A DNA stretch of 64,000 nt. Origin: Subdoligranulum sp. CAG:314 (lineage in GTDB: Bacteria; Bacillota; Clostridia; Christensenellales; CAG-314). Where the stretch lies: the NCBI GenBank assembly GCA_000437915.1, contig FR900999.1, positions 245,932 to 309,931 of the forward strand, written 5' to 3'. Of the stretch, positions 43,945 to 52,999 are shown one piece after another (the stretch's first letter is position 1; the number at the start of each line of letters is the position of its first letter). The notes under the pieces are model-generated. The model was not told the DNA's origin and searched no databases. It was given only the letters and a program-made list of their open reading frames with translations. A program made the translations under genes and the position numbers.

Positions 43945-44769
43945 ATGTACGAAATCACCAAAAAAGAATATTTGAGCAAAACCTCCGTGCTTATGAACGT
44001 CAAGGCGCCTTTGGTTGCCGCCAAGGCGGAGGCGGGACAATTTATTATTTTGAGGTCGGACAAGGACGGAGAGAGACTTCCGTTTACAATAGCGGACAGC
44101 GACAGGAAAACTGGGGAAATCAGCATAGTTTTTCAGGCGGAGGGTTCGTCCACGAAAAAACTCGCGCTTTACGAAAAGGGCGATTTTTTGGAGGATTTCG
44201 TAGGTCCTCTGGGAAAACCGGCGCAGCTTGAAGGGCTTGAAAAGGCGCTTATTGTCTGCGGGGGGACGGGCGTGGCAAACGCTTATCCCGTCACCAAAAA
44301 GCTGTTTGGTTCGGGTTGCGTCACAGACGCCGTGCTCGGATTCAAAACCCGCGACAGAGTGATGCTTGACAAGCATTATGCCGCGATAACGCGGCATGTC
44401 ACGGTTATGACCGAGGACGGCAGTTTTTCGCGCAAGGGGCGCGTGACCGACGGTCTTGCGGAAATACTTGAAAGAGAAGCATACGACAGAGTGTTTGTCA
44501 TGGGACCGTTGACTATGATGCGCGACGTATGCCTGATTACAAAACAGCTCGGCGTAGCAACGACGGCGGGCATGAGCACCATTATGCTGGACGGCACCGG
44601 CATTTGCGGAGGCTGTCGCCTCACCGTAGACGGAAAAACCAAATTCGCTTGCGTGGACGGTCCCGATTTCGACGGGCACGCGGTGGATTTTGACGAAGCG
44701 ATAAACCGTTCCGCCGTTTACGGAACGGAACGCGCGCACGCTTGCAATCTGTTTAAGGAGAACAAATGA
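43945..44769 (+). CDS. nfnA: NfnA-like subunit of NADH-dependent ferredoxin:NADP oxidoreductase
   Basis: A 274-residue FAD/NAD-binding protein of the dihydroorotate dehydrogenase electron-transfer type, with a C-terminal [2Fe-2S] motif (GICGGC...FAC). With the next gene it forms the NfnAB complex, which couples reduced ferredoxin and NADH oxidation to NADPH formation by flavin bifurcation. The pair order, sizes and four-base overlap match Nfn of clostridia; the related sulfide dehydrogenase SudAB has the same domain build and cannot be excluded. Confidence 0.88.
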   Translation: MYEITKKEYLSKTSVLMNVKAPLVAAKAEAGQFIILRSDKDGERLPFTIADSDRKTGEISIVFQAEGSSTKKLALYEKGDFLEDFVGPLGKPAQLEGLEKALIVCGGTGVANAYPVTKKLFGSGCVTDAVLGFKTRDRVMLDKHYAAITRHVTVMTEDGSFSRKGRVTDGLAEILEREAYDRVFVMGPLTMMRDVCLITKQLGVATTAGMSTIMLDGTGICGGCRLTVDGKTKFACVDGPDFDGHAVDFDEAINRSAVYGTERAHACNLFKENK

Positions 44770-46151
44770 ATTTCAATATGTCGGAAAAAAAGACGCCGAT
44801 GCCTTGTCAGGACGTTTCCGAGAGAATAAAAAATTTCGATGAAGTAGATTTCGGCTACGACGCCGAGCAGGCAAAGCAGGAAGCCATGAGGTGTCTTAAC
44901 TGCAAGACGCGTCCTTGCGTAAAGGGCTGTCCCGTCAACAACGATATACCGAATTTTATTGCCAAAATCAAAGACGGGGAGTTCGAGGAGGCTTATCAGA
45001 TTATCGCAAAGGCAAGCAACCTTCCCGCCGTCTGCGGCAGAGTCTGTCCGCAGGAAAATCAGTGCGAAAAAAATTGCACAAGGGGAATTAAAGGCGAGCC
45101 CGTGGCAATAGGTCGGCTTGAACGCTTTGTCGCAGATTATCATATAGTCAACAACAGAAAGACCGTCCGTCCGCAAAGCAACGGTCACAAGGTGGCTATC
45201 GTAGGCAGCGGTCCCGCCGGTCTGACCTGCGCGGGCGACCTTGCAAAAAAGGGCTACGAGGTCACGGTTTACGAATCTCTCCACAGACCGGGCGGAGTGC
45301 TGATATACGGCATACCGGAATTTTGTCTGCCAAACGAGGTTGTGGAGAGAGAAATAACCAAGTTAATCGAGCTTGGGGTAAAAATAGAAACAAACGTCGT
45401 GGTGGGGAAAACCCTTACAATCGAGGAAATGGAACGCAACGGAAACGAAGCGGTTTTCGTGGCAAACGGGGCGGAGACGCCGAGGTTTATGGATATACCC
45501 GGCGAAAACCTTAACGGAGTTTATTCTGCCAACGAGTATCTTATCAGAATAAATCTGATGAGAGCGCACAAAAAAAATACCGAGACTCCCATTCTGTTTT
45601 CAAAACGCGTGGCGGTTGTAGGCGGCGGAAACGTCGCTATTGACGCCGCGCGCTGCGCGGTAAGACTGGGCGCCGAAAAGGTTTACATAGTTTACAGGCG
45701 CGGCGAAAACGAATTGCCCGCCCGCCGCGAAGAGGTGGCTCACGCAAAGGAAGAGGGAATAGAGTTTAAATTTCTTACCAATCCCGTCAGGATAAACGGC
45801 AAAAACGGATTTGTCAGCTCGGTTACCTGCGTTGAGATGGAGCTTGGAGAGCCGGACTCCTCCGGCAGACGCTCTCCCGTGGTTAAAGAAAATTCCGAGT
45901 TTGATATAGAGGCGGACGCCGTGGTTATGGCGATAGGCACGACTCCCGCGACCTTGGTGACGGACACCACGGACGGACTCGATACCGACAAAAAGGGACT
46001 TATTGTCATCGACGAAAAGGGAGCAACAGGCAGACGGGGCGTTTACGCGGGAGGCGACGCGGTCACGGGTCCCGCGACGGTCATACTTGCCATGAGTGCA
46101 GGAAAGAGGGCAGCCGCTTCTATTGACGAATATATAAAAAGCAAGTCTTAA
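44766..46151 (+). CDS. nfnB: NfnB-like subunit (glutamate synthase small-subunit homologue)
   Basis: A 461-residue flavoprotein. The N-terminus carries two [4Fe-4S] motifs (CLNCKTRPCVKGCP and CGRVCPQENQCEKNC). Next is an FAD-binding GSGPAGLTCA and then an NADPH-binding domain (VGGGNVAIDAAR). It lacks a glutamate synthase large subunit nearby and overlaps nfnA by four bases, so the bifurcating Nfn role is preferred over GltA. A strong terminator follows. Confidence 0.9.
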   Translation: MNFNMSEKKTPMPCQDVSERIKNFDEVDFGYDAEQAKQEAMRCLNCKTRPCVKGCPVNNDIPNFIAKIKDGEFEEAYQIIAKASNLPAVCGRVCPQENQCEKNCTRGIKGEPVAIGRLERFVADYHIVNNRKTVRPQSNGHKVAIVGSGPAGLTCAGDLAKKGYEVTVYESLHRPGGVLIYGIPEFCLPNEVVEREITKLIELGVKIETNVVVGKTLTIEEMERNGNEAVFVANGAETPRFMDIPGENLNGVYSANEYLIRINLMRAHKKNTETPILFSKRVAVVGGGNVAIDAARCAVRLGAEKVYIVYRRGENELPARREEVAHAKEEGIEFKFLTNPVRINGKNGFVSSVTCVEMELGEPDSSGRRSPVVKENSEFDIEADAVVMAIGTTPATLVTDTTDGLDTDKKGLIVIDEKGATGRRGVYAGGDAVTGPATVILAMSAGKRAAASIDEYIKSKS

Positions 46152-46156
46152 TCTTT

Positions 46157-46187
46157 AAAAAGCTTCCGCAAAGGCGGAGGCTTTTTT
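46157..46187 (+). terminator. Terminator of nfnAB
   Basis: AGCTTCCGC pairs with GCGGAGGCT, followed by T-run. Confidence 0.85.
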
Positions 46188-46225
46188 CTTGGAAAAAAAT
46201 TTTTTTAAAAACTTTAAAAAAATGC

Positions 46226-46283
46226 TTGACAAGATAGCTTTGAAGTTATATTATAGTGCCATAAATAGTAATGATTATCATTA
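46226..46283 (+). promoter_or_regulatory. perR promoter with Fur/PerR-type box
   Basis: TTGACA at 46226-46231, 17-nt spacer, TATTAT at 46249-46254. A perfect 7-1-7 palindrome TAATGAT-T-ATCATTA at 46269-46283 overlaps the early transcript, as expected for self-repression by the downstream Fur-family protein. Confidence 0.8.
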
Positions 46284-46293
46284 TTGATTGATT

Positions 46294-46686
46294 ATGAGAT
46301 ATTCGGAACAGAGAGAAAAAATACTTCTTGCGGTCAAAAACTGTTGCGACCATCCGACCGCGGAGGTCATTTATTCCCGAGTCAAGGCGCAGATGCCCGA
46401 TATTTCGATGGGCACTGTGTACAGAAATTTGCGTCTGCTTGCGGAAATGGGCTTGGTTGACACGTTGGAGACAACGGACAAAAGCCTGCACTACGACGGA
46501 AACACGGAGGAGCACGTTCATTTTATCTGTACGGGCTGCAACAAAATAACCGATGTTTTCGTCAGAGCGAAAATTCCCGCGCCGTTGAAGGATGACGGTT
46601 ATCACGTCACAGGCAGCAAGCAGATTATTTACGGTCTTTGTCCGGAATGCCGGAAAGAAAATAAAAAATTTTTACAAGGAGATTAA
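46294..46686 (+). CDS. perR: Fur-family regulator, probably peroxide sensor PerR
   Basis: A 130-residue winged-helix metalloregulator. It has the Fur DNA-recognition segment ([21 protein letters not shown]) and two CxxC pairs (CTGC and CPEC) for structural zinc, and a histidine-rich HVHF sensing segment. The next gene, four bases later, encodes a peroxide-reducing rubrerythrin, which favours PerR over iron-sensing Fur. ATG 46294 has no Shine-Dalgarno but lies about 33 nt after the start point. Confidence 0.82.
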   Translation: MRYSEQREKILLAVKNCCDHPTAEVIYSRVKAQMPDISMGTVYRNLRLLAEMGLVDTLETTDKSLHYDGNTEEHVHFICTGCNKITDVFVRAKIPAPLKDDGYHVTGSKQIIYGLCPECRKENKKFLQGD

Positions 46687-46690
46687 AAAA

Positions 46691-47233
46691 ATGAAAAAGT
46701 TTGTTTGTTCTGTTTGCGGTTACGTACATGAAGGAGACACACCTCCCGAGTTTTGCCCTCTTTGCAAAGCGCCCGCGAGTAAGTTTGTGGAGCAGGCGGG
46801 AGAGAGACAATGGGCTGCCGAGCACGTTGTAGGCGTTGCCGAAGGCGCTCCTCAGGACATTATCGACGGACTTCGCATGAATTTCAACGGCGAGTGCAAC
46901 GAGGTGGGTATGTATCTTGCAATGGCGCGAGTCGCCCACAGAGAGGGCTATCCCGAAATCGGAATGTATTACGAAAAGGCGGCTTATGAAGAGGCGGAAC
47001 ACGCCGCGAAGTTTGCCGAGCTTTTGGGCGAGGTTGTCACCGCTTCCACCAAGAAAAATCTCGAATTGAGAGTCGACGCGGAAAACGGCGCGACAAAGGG
47101 CAAGTTCGATTTGGCAAAACGCGCCAAGGAGCTTAACCTCGACGCGATTCACGACACCGTTCACGAAATGGCGCGCGACGAAGCCCGTCACGGCAAAGCG
47201 TTCGAAGGACTGCTTAAAAGATATTTCAAATAA
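46691..47233 (+). CDS. Reverse rubrerythrin
   Basis: A 180-residue non-haem iron protein with the rubredoxin domain first ([20 protein letters not shown], residues 5-24) and the di-iron four-helix erythrin domain after it (ExxH motifs in EEAEHAAK and DEARHGKAF). The order is reversed compared with classical rubrerythrin, as in the clostridial enzymes that reduce H2O2 and O2. ATG 46691 is four bases after perR, so both are controlled by the same box. A terminator follows at 47332. Confidence 0.93.
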   Translation: MKKFVCSVCGYVHEGDTPPEFCPLCKAPASKFVEQAGERQWAAEHVVGVAEGAPQDIIDGLRMNFNGECNEVGMYLAMARVAHREGYPEIGMYYEKAAYEEAEHAAKFAELLGEVVTASTKKNLELRVDAENGATKGKFDLAKRAKELNLDAIHDTVHEMARDEARHGKAFEGLLKRYFK

Positions 47234-47331
47234 TTTCTTACTTATATGAGCTTGTCTGACGGTGAAAGAAATGAAAAGGAACTTTCAGACAACGGATACG
47301 CTTAAGAAGAAACGATAACTGCCAAAGAAAA

Positions 47332-47358
47332 AGCGCGGGGAAACCCGCGCTTATTTTA
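47332..47358 (+). terminator. Terminator of perR-rubrerythrin
   Basis: AGCGCGGG pairs with CCCGCGCT around a GAAA loop, followed by TATTTTATTT. The 95 bases before it hold no convincing gene. Confidence 0.75.
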
Positions 47359-47394
47359 TTTGAAAATTTATTTTTTATTTTATAGGCGGGGAGG

Positions 47395-47423
47395 TTGCAA
47401 AATTTGCCGTAAGATGTTAGAAT
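47395..47423 (+). promoter_or_regulatory. Promoter of pyrG, leaderless arrangement
   Basis: TTGCAA at 47395-47400, 17-nt spacer, TAGAAT at 47418-47423, then seven bases to ATG 47431. This excludes a Bacillus-type reiterative leader attenuator. Confidence 0.6.
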
Positions 47424-47430
47424 AAAGCGC

Positions 47431-49047
47431 ATGAACAGGTGTGGTATGACAAAGTATATTTTCGTAACCGGCGGCGTTGTTTCAGGCTTGGGGAAAGGCA
47501 TCACCATGGCTTCTATCGGGCGGCTGCTCAAATTGCGCGGGCTGAAAGTGACGGCTCAAAAAATGGACCCTTACATCAACGTGGACCCGGGCACAATGAG
47601 TCCTTATCAGCACGGAGAGGTTTATGTGACGGAGGACGGCGCGGAAACCGACCTCGATTTGGGGCACTACGAGAGGTTTATCGACGAAAATCTCAACAAG
47701 TACAGCAATCTCACGACGGGAAAGGTGTATTGGAACGTGCTCAACAAGGAGCGCAAGGGGGAATATCTCGGAGAAACCGTGCAGATTATTCCCCATATCA
47801 CAAACGAAATAAAACGCTTTGTACACAAGGTGGGGCAGAAAAGCGACGCCGACGTCATTCTCACGGAAATAGGCGGTACCACAGGAGACATAGAAAGTCA
47901 GGCGTTTCTCGAAGCGATTCGGCAGATTTCCCACGAGGTGGGGAAGAACAACTGTCTGTTTGTGCACGTCACGCTTGTGCCTTACATTCAGGGCTCAAAC
48001 GAACAGAAATCCAAGCCTACGCAGCATTCCGTAAAGGAGCTTATGGGATTGGGCATTTCTCCCGACATCATCGTTACCCGCTGCGACCAACCGCTTGACG
48101 AAAGCATACGGGCGAAAATCGCTCTTTTCTGCAACGTGGAAAAGGATTGCGTCATAGAAAATTCCACGGTGGACGTGCTTTACAAAGCGCCTTTGATGCT
48201 TGAAGAAAGCAAACTGTCGGAGGTTATCTGCCGCAAGCTCAATCTCGAAACACCCGAGCCCGATTTGTCGGAATGGGTTTCCATGCTTGACAGAATAAAC
48301 AAGGTCAGACACACCGTGAAAATAGCCATTGTCGGGAAATACGTAAAGCTGCACGACGCTTATCTTTCGATAGCGGAGGCTTTGAGACACGGCGGCTTTG
48401 AAAACGAAACAAAGGTAGAAATCAAATGGGTTGAGTCTGAATGCGTCAACGACAGGACGGCGGAAAAGCTGCTCGGCGACTGCGACGGCATTTTGGTTCC
48501 CGGCGGGTTCGGCGACAGAGGCATAGAGGGCAAAATCAGAGCGGTTAAGTTCGCGCGGGAAAACAACGTGCCTTATTTTGGCATTTGTCTCGGTATGCAG
48601 GTGGCGGTCATCGAATTTGCCCGCAACGTGTTGGGTATCGAAAGGGCGACTTCTTCCGAATTCGAGCCTGACAGCGCCCACGCGGTTATCCACCTTATGC
48701 CCGACCAGGAGGGCAAGCAGATGGGCGGTACGATGCGTTTAGGCGCTTATCCTTGCAGGATTGCCGACGATTCGTTGATGAAGGCGGCTTACGGCACGGA
48801 TTTTGTAAGCGAAAGACATCGCCATCGCTATGAATTTAACAACGATTACAGAAGCAGCGTAGAGCGGGAGGGTATGAGAATAACGGGGACAAGTCCGGAC
48901 GGGCTGTTGGTTGAGACCGTTGAAATTCCGTCAAACGATTTTTTTGTGGGCGTTCAATTTCATCCCGAGTTCAAAAGCCGTCCCAACAGGGCGCATCCGC
49001 TTTTCCGCGAGTTTGTCGCGGCTTCTCTCAGACACAAAAAGAATTGA
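47431..49047 (+). CDS. pyrG: CTP synthase
   Basis: Converts UTP to CTP with glutamine. The 538-residue protein has the N-terminal synthetase domain ([15 protein letters not shown] loop) and a C-terminal class I glutamine amidotransferase with nucleophile GICLGMQ and catalytic HPEF. ATG 47431 lies seven bases from the -10 box and suits a leaderless mRNA; ATG 47446 (MTKYIF) is the more usual family N-terminus and is preceded only by a weak AGGTG. Both give normal enzymes. Confidence 0.95.
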   Translation: MNRCGMTKYIFVTGGVVSGLGKGITMASIGRLLKLRGLKVTAQKMDPYINVDPGTMSPYQHGEVYVTEDGAETDLDLGHYERFIDENLNKYSNLTTGKVYWNVLNKERKGEYLGETVQIIPHITNEIKRFVHKVGQKSDADVILTEIGGTTGDIESQAFLEAIRQISHEVGKNNCLFVHVTLVPYIQGSNEQKSKPTQHSVKELMGLGISPDIIVTRCDQPLDESIRAKIALFCNVEKDCVIENSTVDVLYKAPLMLEESKLSEVICRKLNLETPEPDLSEWVSMLDRINKVRHTVKIAIVGKYVKLHDAYLSIAEALRHGGFENETKVEIKWVESECVNDRTAEKLLGDCDGILVPGGFGDRGIEGKIRAVKFARENNVPYFGICLGMQVAVIEFARNVLGIERATSSEFEPDSAHAVIHLMPDQEGKQMGGTMRLGAYPCRIADDSLMKAAYGTDFVSERHRHRYEFNNDYRSSVEREGMRITGTSPDGLLVETVEIPSNDFFVGVQFHPEFKSRPNRAHPLFREFVAASLRHKKN

Positions 49048-49053
49048 AGAATC

Positions 49054-49083
49054 AAAAACGGCGTCTAAGACGCCGTTTTTTTT
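49054..49083. terminator. Bidirectional terminator between pyrG and the IlvD-like gene
   Basis: AAAACGGCGTCT pairs with AGACGCCGTTTT; A-run and T-run on either side. Confidence 0.85.
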
Positions 49084-49085
49084 GC

Positions 49086-50696
49086 TTATTGAATTTTTTT
49101 AATCAGACAGCCTTCTTCTGCGGAGGAAAACAGGGATGAATACGCTTTGAGATTGTCGGACAGGGGAAGCTCGGGTGTTTCCTGCTGCCTTTTCCTCTGA
49201 TTGAGCTCCTTTGCTTTCAAATCGACGTTCAGCTTGTTTTTGGGCAGATTTATTTCTATTGTGTCGCCCGTGCGGACGAGAGCCAGACCGCTGTCTGTCT
49301 GCGCCTGCGGCGAAACCAAACCGACCACGAGACCTCTTGAAAAATCGGAAAAACGACCGTCTGTGACGACCGCAACCTTTTCGTCCATGTCCATACCGCG
49401 CAAAAGCGCAAGAGATGTTCTCAGCTCGTTGAAGCCGCAGGACGGTCCCTGATACCTTATTATCAGCACGCAGCCTTCGTCTATTTCTCTGTTGGCAATG
49501 GCGTTTACGGCTTCTTCCTCACTGTTGAATACTATGGCTTTGCCTTCAAAAACAGTTTGAGAGCCGCTGACGGCGACAGCGCCGTCCTCCGCGAGGTTTC
49601 CCGAAAGATAGGTGCATCTGCCCGTCGTGCCCTTCAAATAAGGCAGGATAGTTTCGCCCGAAACGGAAGGGCGGGCGCTCCTGCTCATTGGCTTCATGTC
49701 GTAAACGGTGTAGTCGAGAGATATGTTTTTGTTGCCCTTTGCAAGCTCGTACAGCACCGCCGCCACGCCGCCGTCGCCGCCGAATGCGTAAGCGTCGAAA
49801 TTTTCGTTTTTAACCAATCGCGGCAGCTGGAAAAATTTTTTAAGCTCCTTCATGTCGAAACGTATATTGAGAAGCCGCGCCGCGGACAGAACGGTAGTAA
49901 GTCCCGTGCAGGAGCCTCCCATCGCGACGTCGAAACAAAGGGCTGTTTTTAGCGCTTCCTCGCTTAACGTCATACGGGGCGTCAGCTTTTCTTTGTACAT
50001 TTCCACAATCTGTTTGCCGGTTTTTAAAGCCAACTCTCTGTGGGCAGGCGTATCTGCCTGAACGGTGCTTACGCCGCTTACAGCCAATCCCAACGCCTCA
50101 CAGATACATATCGCCGAGTTTTCCGCATAGCTTTTGTAATCGTTGCCCAATCCGTCCGCGATGGCGCTCTTCAAATCGGGCAATACTGCGGGATTGACTT
50201 TTCCGCTTTTTACGGCTCCGACGAAAGAATAAATTTCATTGAGTCCGAAATTTTTGCCCGCAATTTTCAAGGGAGGCATAACGCCGCAGGACATAAAAAG
50301 CGAGGGGAGATTGCAGGTAATCGCGGCTTCGAGCATACCCGAAACCGACTGATTGTCGCTTGCAACGAACACGAAGCCGTCGAACAGATTTGACTGAGCC
50401 ATGGTTTCGGCGTAAAGCGGCACGAATTTATTTATTGCAAACTTGCTTCTTTCCGCGGAAACACCGAAAATAAAGTCCGTTACGGAAGGGACGCAGAAAA
50501 CGGCTGCTTCGGCTCCCGCCTTGGCCACGCCTTTTGCAACCCGTTCCGCAGTGTTCTGCGCGTTTTTGTGTACGAAGGACAACCCGCTTTGCGCGCAAAC
50601 AATGGCTATCAACGGTTTGGAAACGTCGATATTAAGACTTTGCAGCGCTATTTTTTGCGGAAAATCGATTATATCGTTGAAATCTCTCGAACTCAT
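49086..50696 (-). CDS. IlvD/Edd-family protein lacking Fe-S ligands
   Basis: A 536-residue protein with the length and overall pattern of dihydroxy-acid or sugar-acid dehydratases, best kept at the C-terminus (RYQGPSCGF, VVTDGRFSDFSRG, ALVRTGDTIEI). The cluster-ligand motifs are lost. The position of the NCDKxxPGM motif reads ASDNQSVSGM (113-115 SDN), and CPGxGxCxGMxTANTM is replaced by the cysteine-free GNDYKSYAENSA near 184-195. It should not bind the catalytic [2Fe-2S] or [4Fe-4S] cluster, so normal dehydratase activity is unlikely. It stands alone, away from ilv genes. Function unknown. Confidence 0.75.
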   Translation of the reverse strand: MSSRDFNDIIDFPQKIALQSLNIDVSKPLIAIVCAQSGLSFVHKNAQNTAERVAKGVAKAGAEAAVFCVPSVTDFIFGVSAERSKFAINKFVPLYAETMAQSNLFDGFVFVASDNQSVSGMLEAAITCNLPSLFMSCGVMPPLKIAGKNFGLNEIYSFVGAVKSGKVNPAVLPDLKSAIADGLGNDYKSYAENSAICICEALGLAVSGVSTVQADTPAHRELALKTGKQIVEMYKEKLTPRMTLSEEALKTALCFDVAMGGSCTGLTTVLSAARLLNIRFDMKELKKFFQLPRLVKNENFDAYAFGGDGGVAAVLYELAKGNKNISLDYTVYDMKPMSRSARPSVSGETILPYLKGTTGRCTYLSGNLAEDGAVAVSGSQTVFEGKAIVFNSEEEAVNAIANREIDEGCVLIIRYQGPSCGFNELRTSLALLRGMDMDEKVAVVTDGRFSDFSRGLVVGLVSPQAQTDSGLALVRTGDTIEINLPKNKLNVDLKAKELNQRKRQQETPELPLSDNLKAYSSLFSSAEEGCLIKKIQ

Positions 50697-50753
50697 TGCA
50701 ACAACCTCTTTGATTTATTTTAATTTTAAAACCCGTATGTGTCAATATTTATT

Positions 50754-50782
50754 GCATAATTTCGCGCCGAATGTGCAAACTA
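50754..50782 (+). promoter_or_regulatory. Possible sigma-F/sigma-G promoter of sigG
   Basis: GCATA at 50754-50758 and CAAACTA at 50776-50782 with 17 bases between, close to the forespore consensus (GHATR, CATnHTA). No vegetative -35/-10 pair was found in this interval. Confidence 0.45.
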
Positions 50783-50827
50783 ATTTGGAAAGTCGGAAAA
50801 GTCCCGGCAGGTATTCGGAGAGAAAAC

Positions 50828-51604
50828 ATGGCACACAAGGTTGTTATTTGCGGCATAAATACGTCTGCGTTGCCCAAGCTAACCGGCAAGGAAGCGCTTT
50901 CGCTCATGCGGAAGGTCAAGGAGGGGGACGAGCTTGCGCGGCAGAAATTCATAACCTCCAATCTGAGGCTTGTGCTCAGCGTCGTTCAGAGATACGCGGT
51001 CAAGGCGGGATGCAGCATGGACGATTTGTTTCAGGTGGGCTGCGTGGGACTTGTCAAGTCGGTGGACAATTTCGACGTATCTCTTAACGTAAAATTCAGC
51101 ACCTACGCGGTGCCTATGATTATCGGGGAAATCAGACGGTTTTTGCGGGAAAGCAATTCCATGCGCGTAAGCAGAGGCATAAGAGACGTAGCTTATCTCG
51201 CGTTGCAGGCGCGCGAAAGGCTTGAACGCGAGTCAATGGGGGAGGAAGTGACTCTCGAACAAATAGCCAAGGAAATAAATCTTCCCGTGGGACAGGTCGT
51301 ATACTGTCTGGACGCGATAAACGAACCGTTGTCGCTCAACGAGCCTGTTTACAACGACGGAAGCGATACAATCCTTGTTATGGACCAAATAAAGGACAAA
51401 AACAACACGGACGAAAGATGGATTGAAAACGTGTCGCTTAACGACGCGATAGCCCGTTTGGACGAGCGGGAAAGAGACATACTGACCAAGAGATACTTCG
51501 AGGGAAAAACTCAGATGGAGGTTTCCGAAGAAGTGGGAATATCTCAGGCGCAGGTTTCGAGGCTTGAAAAAAACGCCGTAGGAAGAATAAGGTCTTTTCT
51601 TTGA
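50828..51604 (+). CDS. sigG: RNA polymerase sporulation sigma factor SigG
   Basis: Late forespore sigma factor. The 258-residue protein starts with the SigG-type segment KVVICGINTSALPKLTGKE, then region 2 (LRLVLSVVQRYAVKAGCSMDDLFQVGCVGLVKSVDNFD; strands split for brevity), region 3 and a region 4 helix-turn-helix (EVSEEVGISQAQVSRLEK). ATG 50828 follows GGAGAG. The following PRC-barrel gene is its usual clostridial neighbour. Confidence 0.93.
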   Translation: MAHKVVICGINTSALPKLTGKEALSLMRKVKEGDELARQKFITSNLRLVLSVVQRYAVKAGCSMDDLFQVGCVGLVKSVDNFDVSLNVKFSTYAVPMIIGEIRRFLRESNSMRVSRGIRDVAYLALQARERLERESMGEEVTLEQIAKEINLPVGQVVYCLDAINEPLSLNEPVYNDGSDTILVMDQIKDKNNTDERWIENVSLNDAIARLDERERDILTKRYFEGKTQMEVSEEVGISQAQVSRLEKNAVGRIRSFL

Positions 51605-51677
51605 AAATATTGCCGTTTTTTGCCGCTTTTTGTTCTTAAAAGTCAATTCGCCGCATAAGAAATGAAAGAGGTGTCTT

Positions 51678-51989
51678 ATGGAAATTTCTTATTGCGAATT
51701 GAGAAACAAGGAGGTAGTCAATGTTCTCAACGGTAAACGGCTGGGAAGAATAGTTGACCTCATTATATCAAGCAGAAGTTGCAGAGTGCTTGGACTGGTT
51801 GTACCCGGCTGCAAGAAATTTTTCAAAACCAAGGACGATATATTTATCCCCTGGAAAAATATTCAGAGAATCGGCGACGACGTTATACTCGTTCAGCTTC
51901 AAGACGGCCTTGCGGGAGAATCGGCGTCCTCCGGTTACGACGCTCCTCCGCCCGTTGTGCACGAGAGATACGCAGAAGACGACGAATAG
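51678..51989 (+). CDS. YlmC/YmxH-family PRC-barrel sporulation protein
   Basis: A 103-residue protein with a PRC-barrel (1-80): NGKRLGRIVDLIIS and IPWKNIQRIGDDVILV are family features. YlmC/YmxH proteins are found in spore formers, often beside sigG; the molecular role is not settled. AAAGAGGT precedes the ATG. A hairpin terminator follows. Confidence 0.85.
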   Translation: MEISYCELRNKEVVNVLNGKRLGRIVDLIISSRSCRVLGLVVPGCKKFFKTKDDIFIPWKNIQRIGDDVILVQLQDGLAGESASSGYDAPPPVVHERYAEDDE

Positions 51990-52002
51990 AATATGCCCGC
52001 CG

Positions 52003-52040
52003 CAAATGTGCAATAAAAAAGTTATTGCGCATTTTTATTT
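52003..52040 (+). terminator. Terminator of the sigG-ylmC unit
   Basis: AAATGTGCAATAA pairs with TTATTGCGCATTT (one G-U), followed by TTATTT. Confidence 0.7.
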
Positions 52041-52067
52041 GCAAATTTAAAATATTTGTGTTAAAGT
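52039..52067 (+). promoter_or_regulatory. Promoter of the RluA-family gene, leaderless arrangement
   Basis: TTGCAA at 52039-52044, 17-nt spacer, TAAAGT at 52062-52067, then eight bases to ATG 52076. The -35 touches the preceding terminator. Confidence 0.5.
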
Positions 52068-52075
52068 AAATCCAA

Positions 52076-52927
52076 ATGCTGAAACAGATTATACCTAAAA
52101 ACAAAACCCGCCTGTCCGAGCTGATAAGGGAACAGACCGACCTCGGACATTTTCAGATACAGAAAATCATCAGCGGAAAAAGCGTTAAGATAAACGGACA
52201 GCGCGTCAATCAGGACGTTGTTTTAAAAGGCGACGAAACCGTTTACATTTATATAAAAGACAGAGAAAAGGATAAAATAGACATAGTTTATCAGGACAAA
52301 AACGTGATTGCGGTAAACAAGCCGGCGGGCATGGAGGTAACAGGCGAGGATTCTCTTGCAGAAAAGCTCGAGCTGCAACACGAGGACATGAAATTTTTCC
52401 CCGTGCACAGGCTTGACAGAAACACCACCGGGCTTGTAATTTTCGCGCTTACGCCGCAGGCGGAAGCGGAACTGAACAAGGCGTTCAAGGAAAAATGGGT
52501 AGACAAATTTTACAACGCCGTCGTCGTCGGCAGACCTAATGTTTCTCAGGCGCAGCTCAAAGCGTTTCTCTTTAAGGACGCCAAAAAAAGTCTCGCCATT
52601 GTTTCCAAAACAGCCAAACCCGGTTATGTGCCGATAGAGACGCATTATCGCGTTTTGAAACAGAGCGGGGAAGTCTGCCTGCTCGAAGTCAGGCTTATTA
52701 CGGGCAGAACGCACCAAATAAGGGCGCATCTCGCAAGCGAAAAGCTGCCTGTGCTTGGCGACGGCAAATACGGAATAAATCAGATAAACAAAAAGTACAG
52801 GCAAAACAGACAAATGCTGGCGTGCGTGAGATTGCAGTTTTCTTTTCCCAAAAATTCTCCGCTGTCTTATCTGAACAAGCGTCCGATAAGGCTCGACGCC
52901 GATTTGCTGGCTCAGCTCAAAGGCTGA
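52076..52927 (+). CDS. RluA-family pseudouridine synthase
   Basis: Isomerises uridine to pseudouridine in rRNA or tRNA. The 283-residue protein has an N-terminal S4-like RNA-binding segment (1-70) and a catalytic core with the active aspartate in HRLDRNTTG and the later motif GRTHQIRAHL. Target base cannot be told. Upstream -10 is eight bases from the ATG with no ribosome site, suggesting a leaderless mRNA. Confidence 0.9.
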   Translation: MLKQIIPKNKTRLSELIREQTDLGHFQIQKIISGKSVKINGQRVNQDVVLKGDETVYIYIKDREKDKIDIVYQDKNVIAVNKPAGMEVTGEDSLAEKLELQHEDMKFFPVHRLDRNTTGLVIFALTPQAEAELNKAFKEKWVDKFYNAVVVGRPNVSQAQLKAFLFKDAKKSLAIVSKTAKPGYVPIETHYRVLKQSGEVCLLEVRLITGRTHQIRAHLASEKLPVLGDGKYGINQINKKYRQNRQMLACVRLQFSFPKNSPLSYLNKRPIRLDADLLAQLKG

Positions 52928-52999
52928 AAGAAAATTAGCGCAAATTTACTTGCTATTGAGCCGGTTTTGCGATATAATATAAAAGTTAGAGGTACATCG

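Noticed and set aside
47248..47307. A 19-codon open frame after rubrerythrin
   Set aside because: No ribosome site and no recognisable peptide; more likely untranslated sequence before the terminator.
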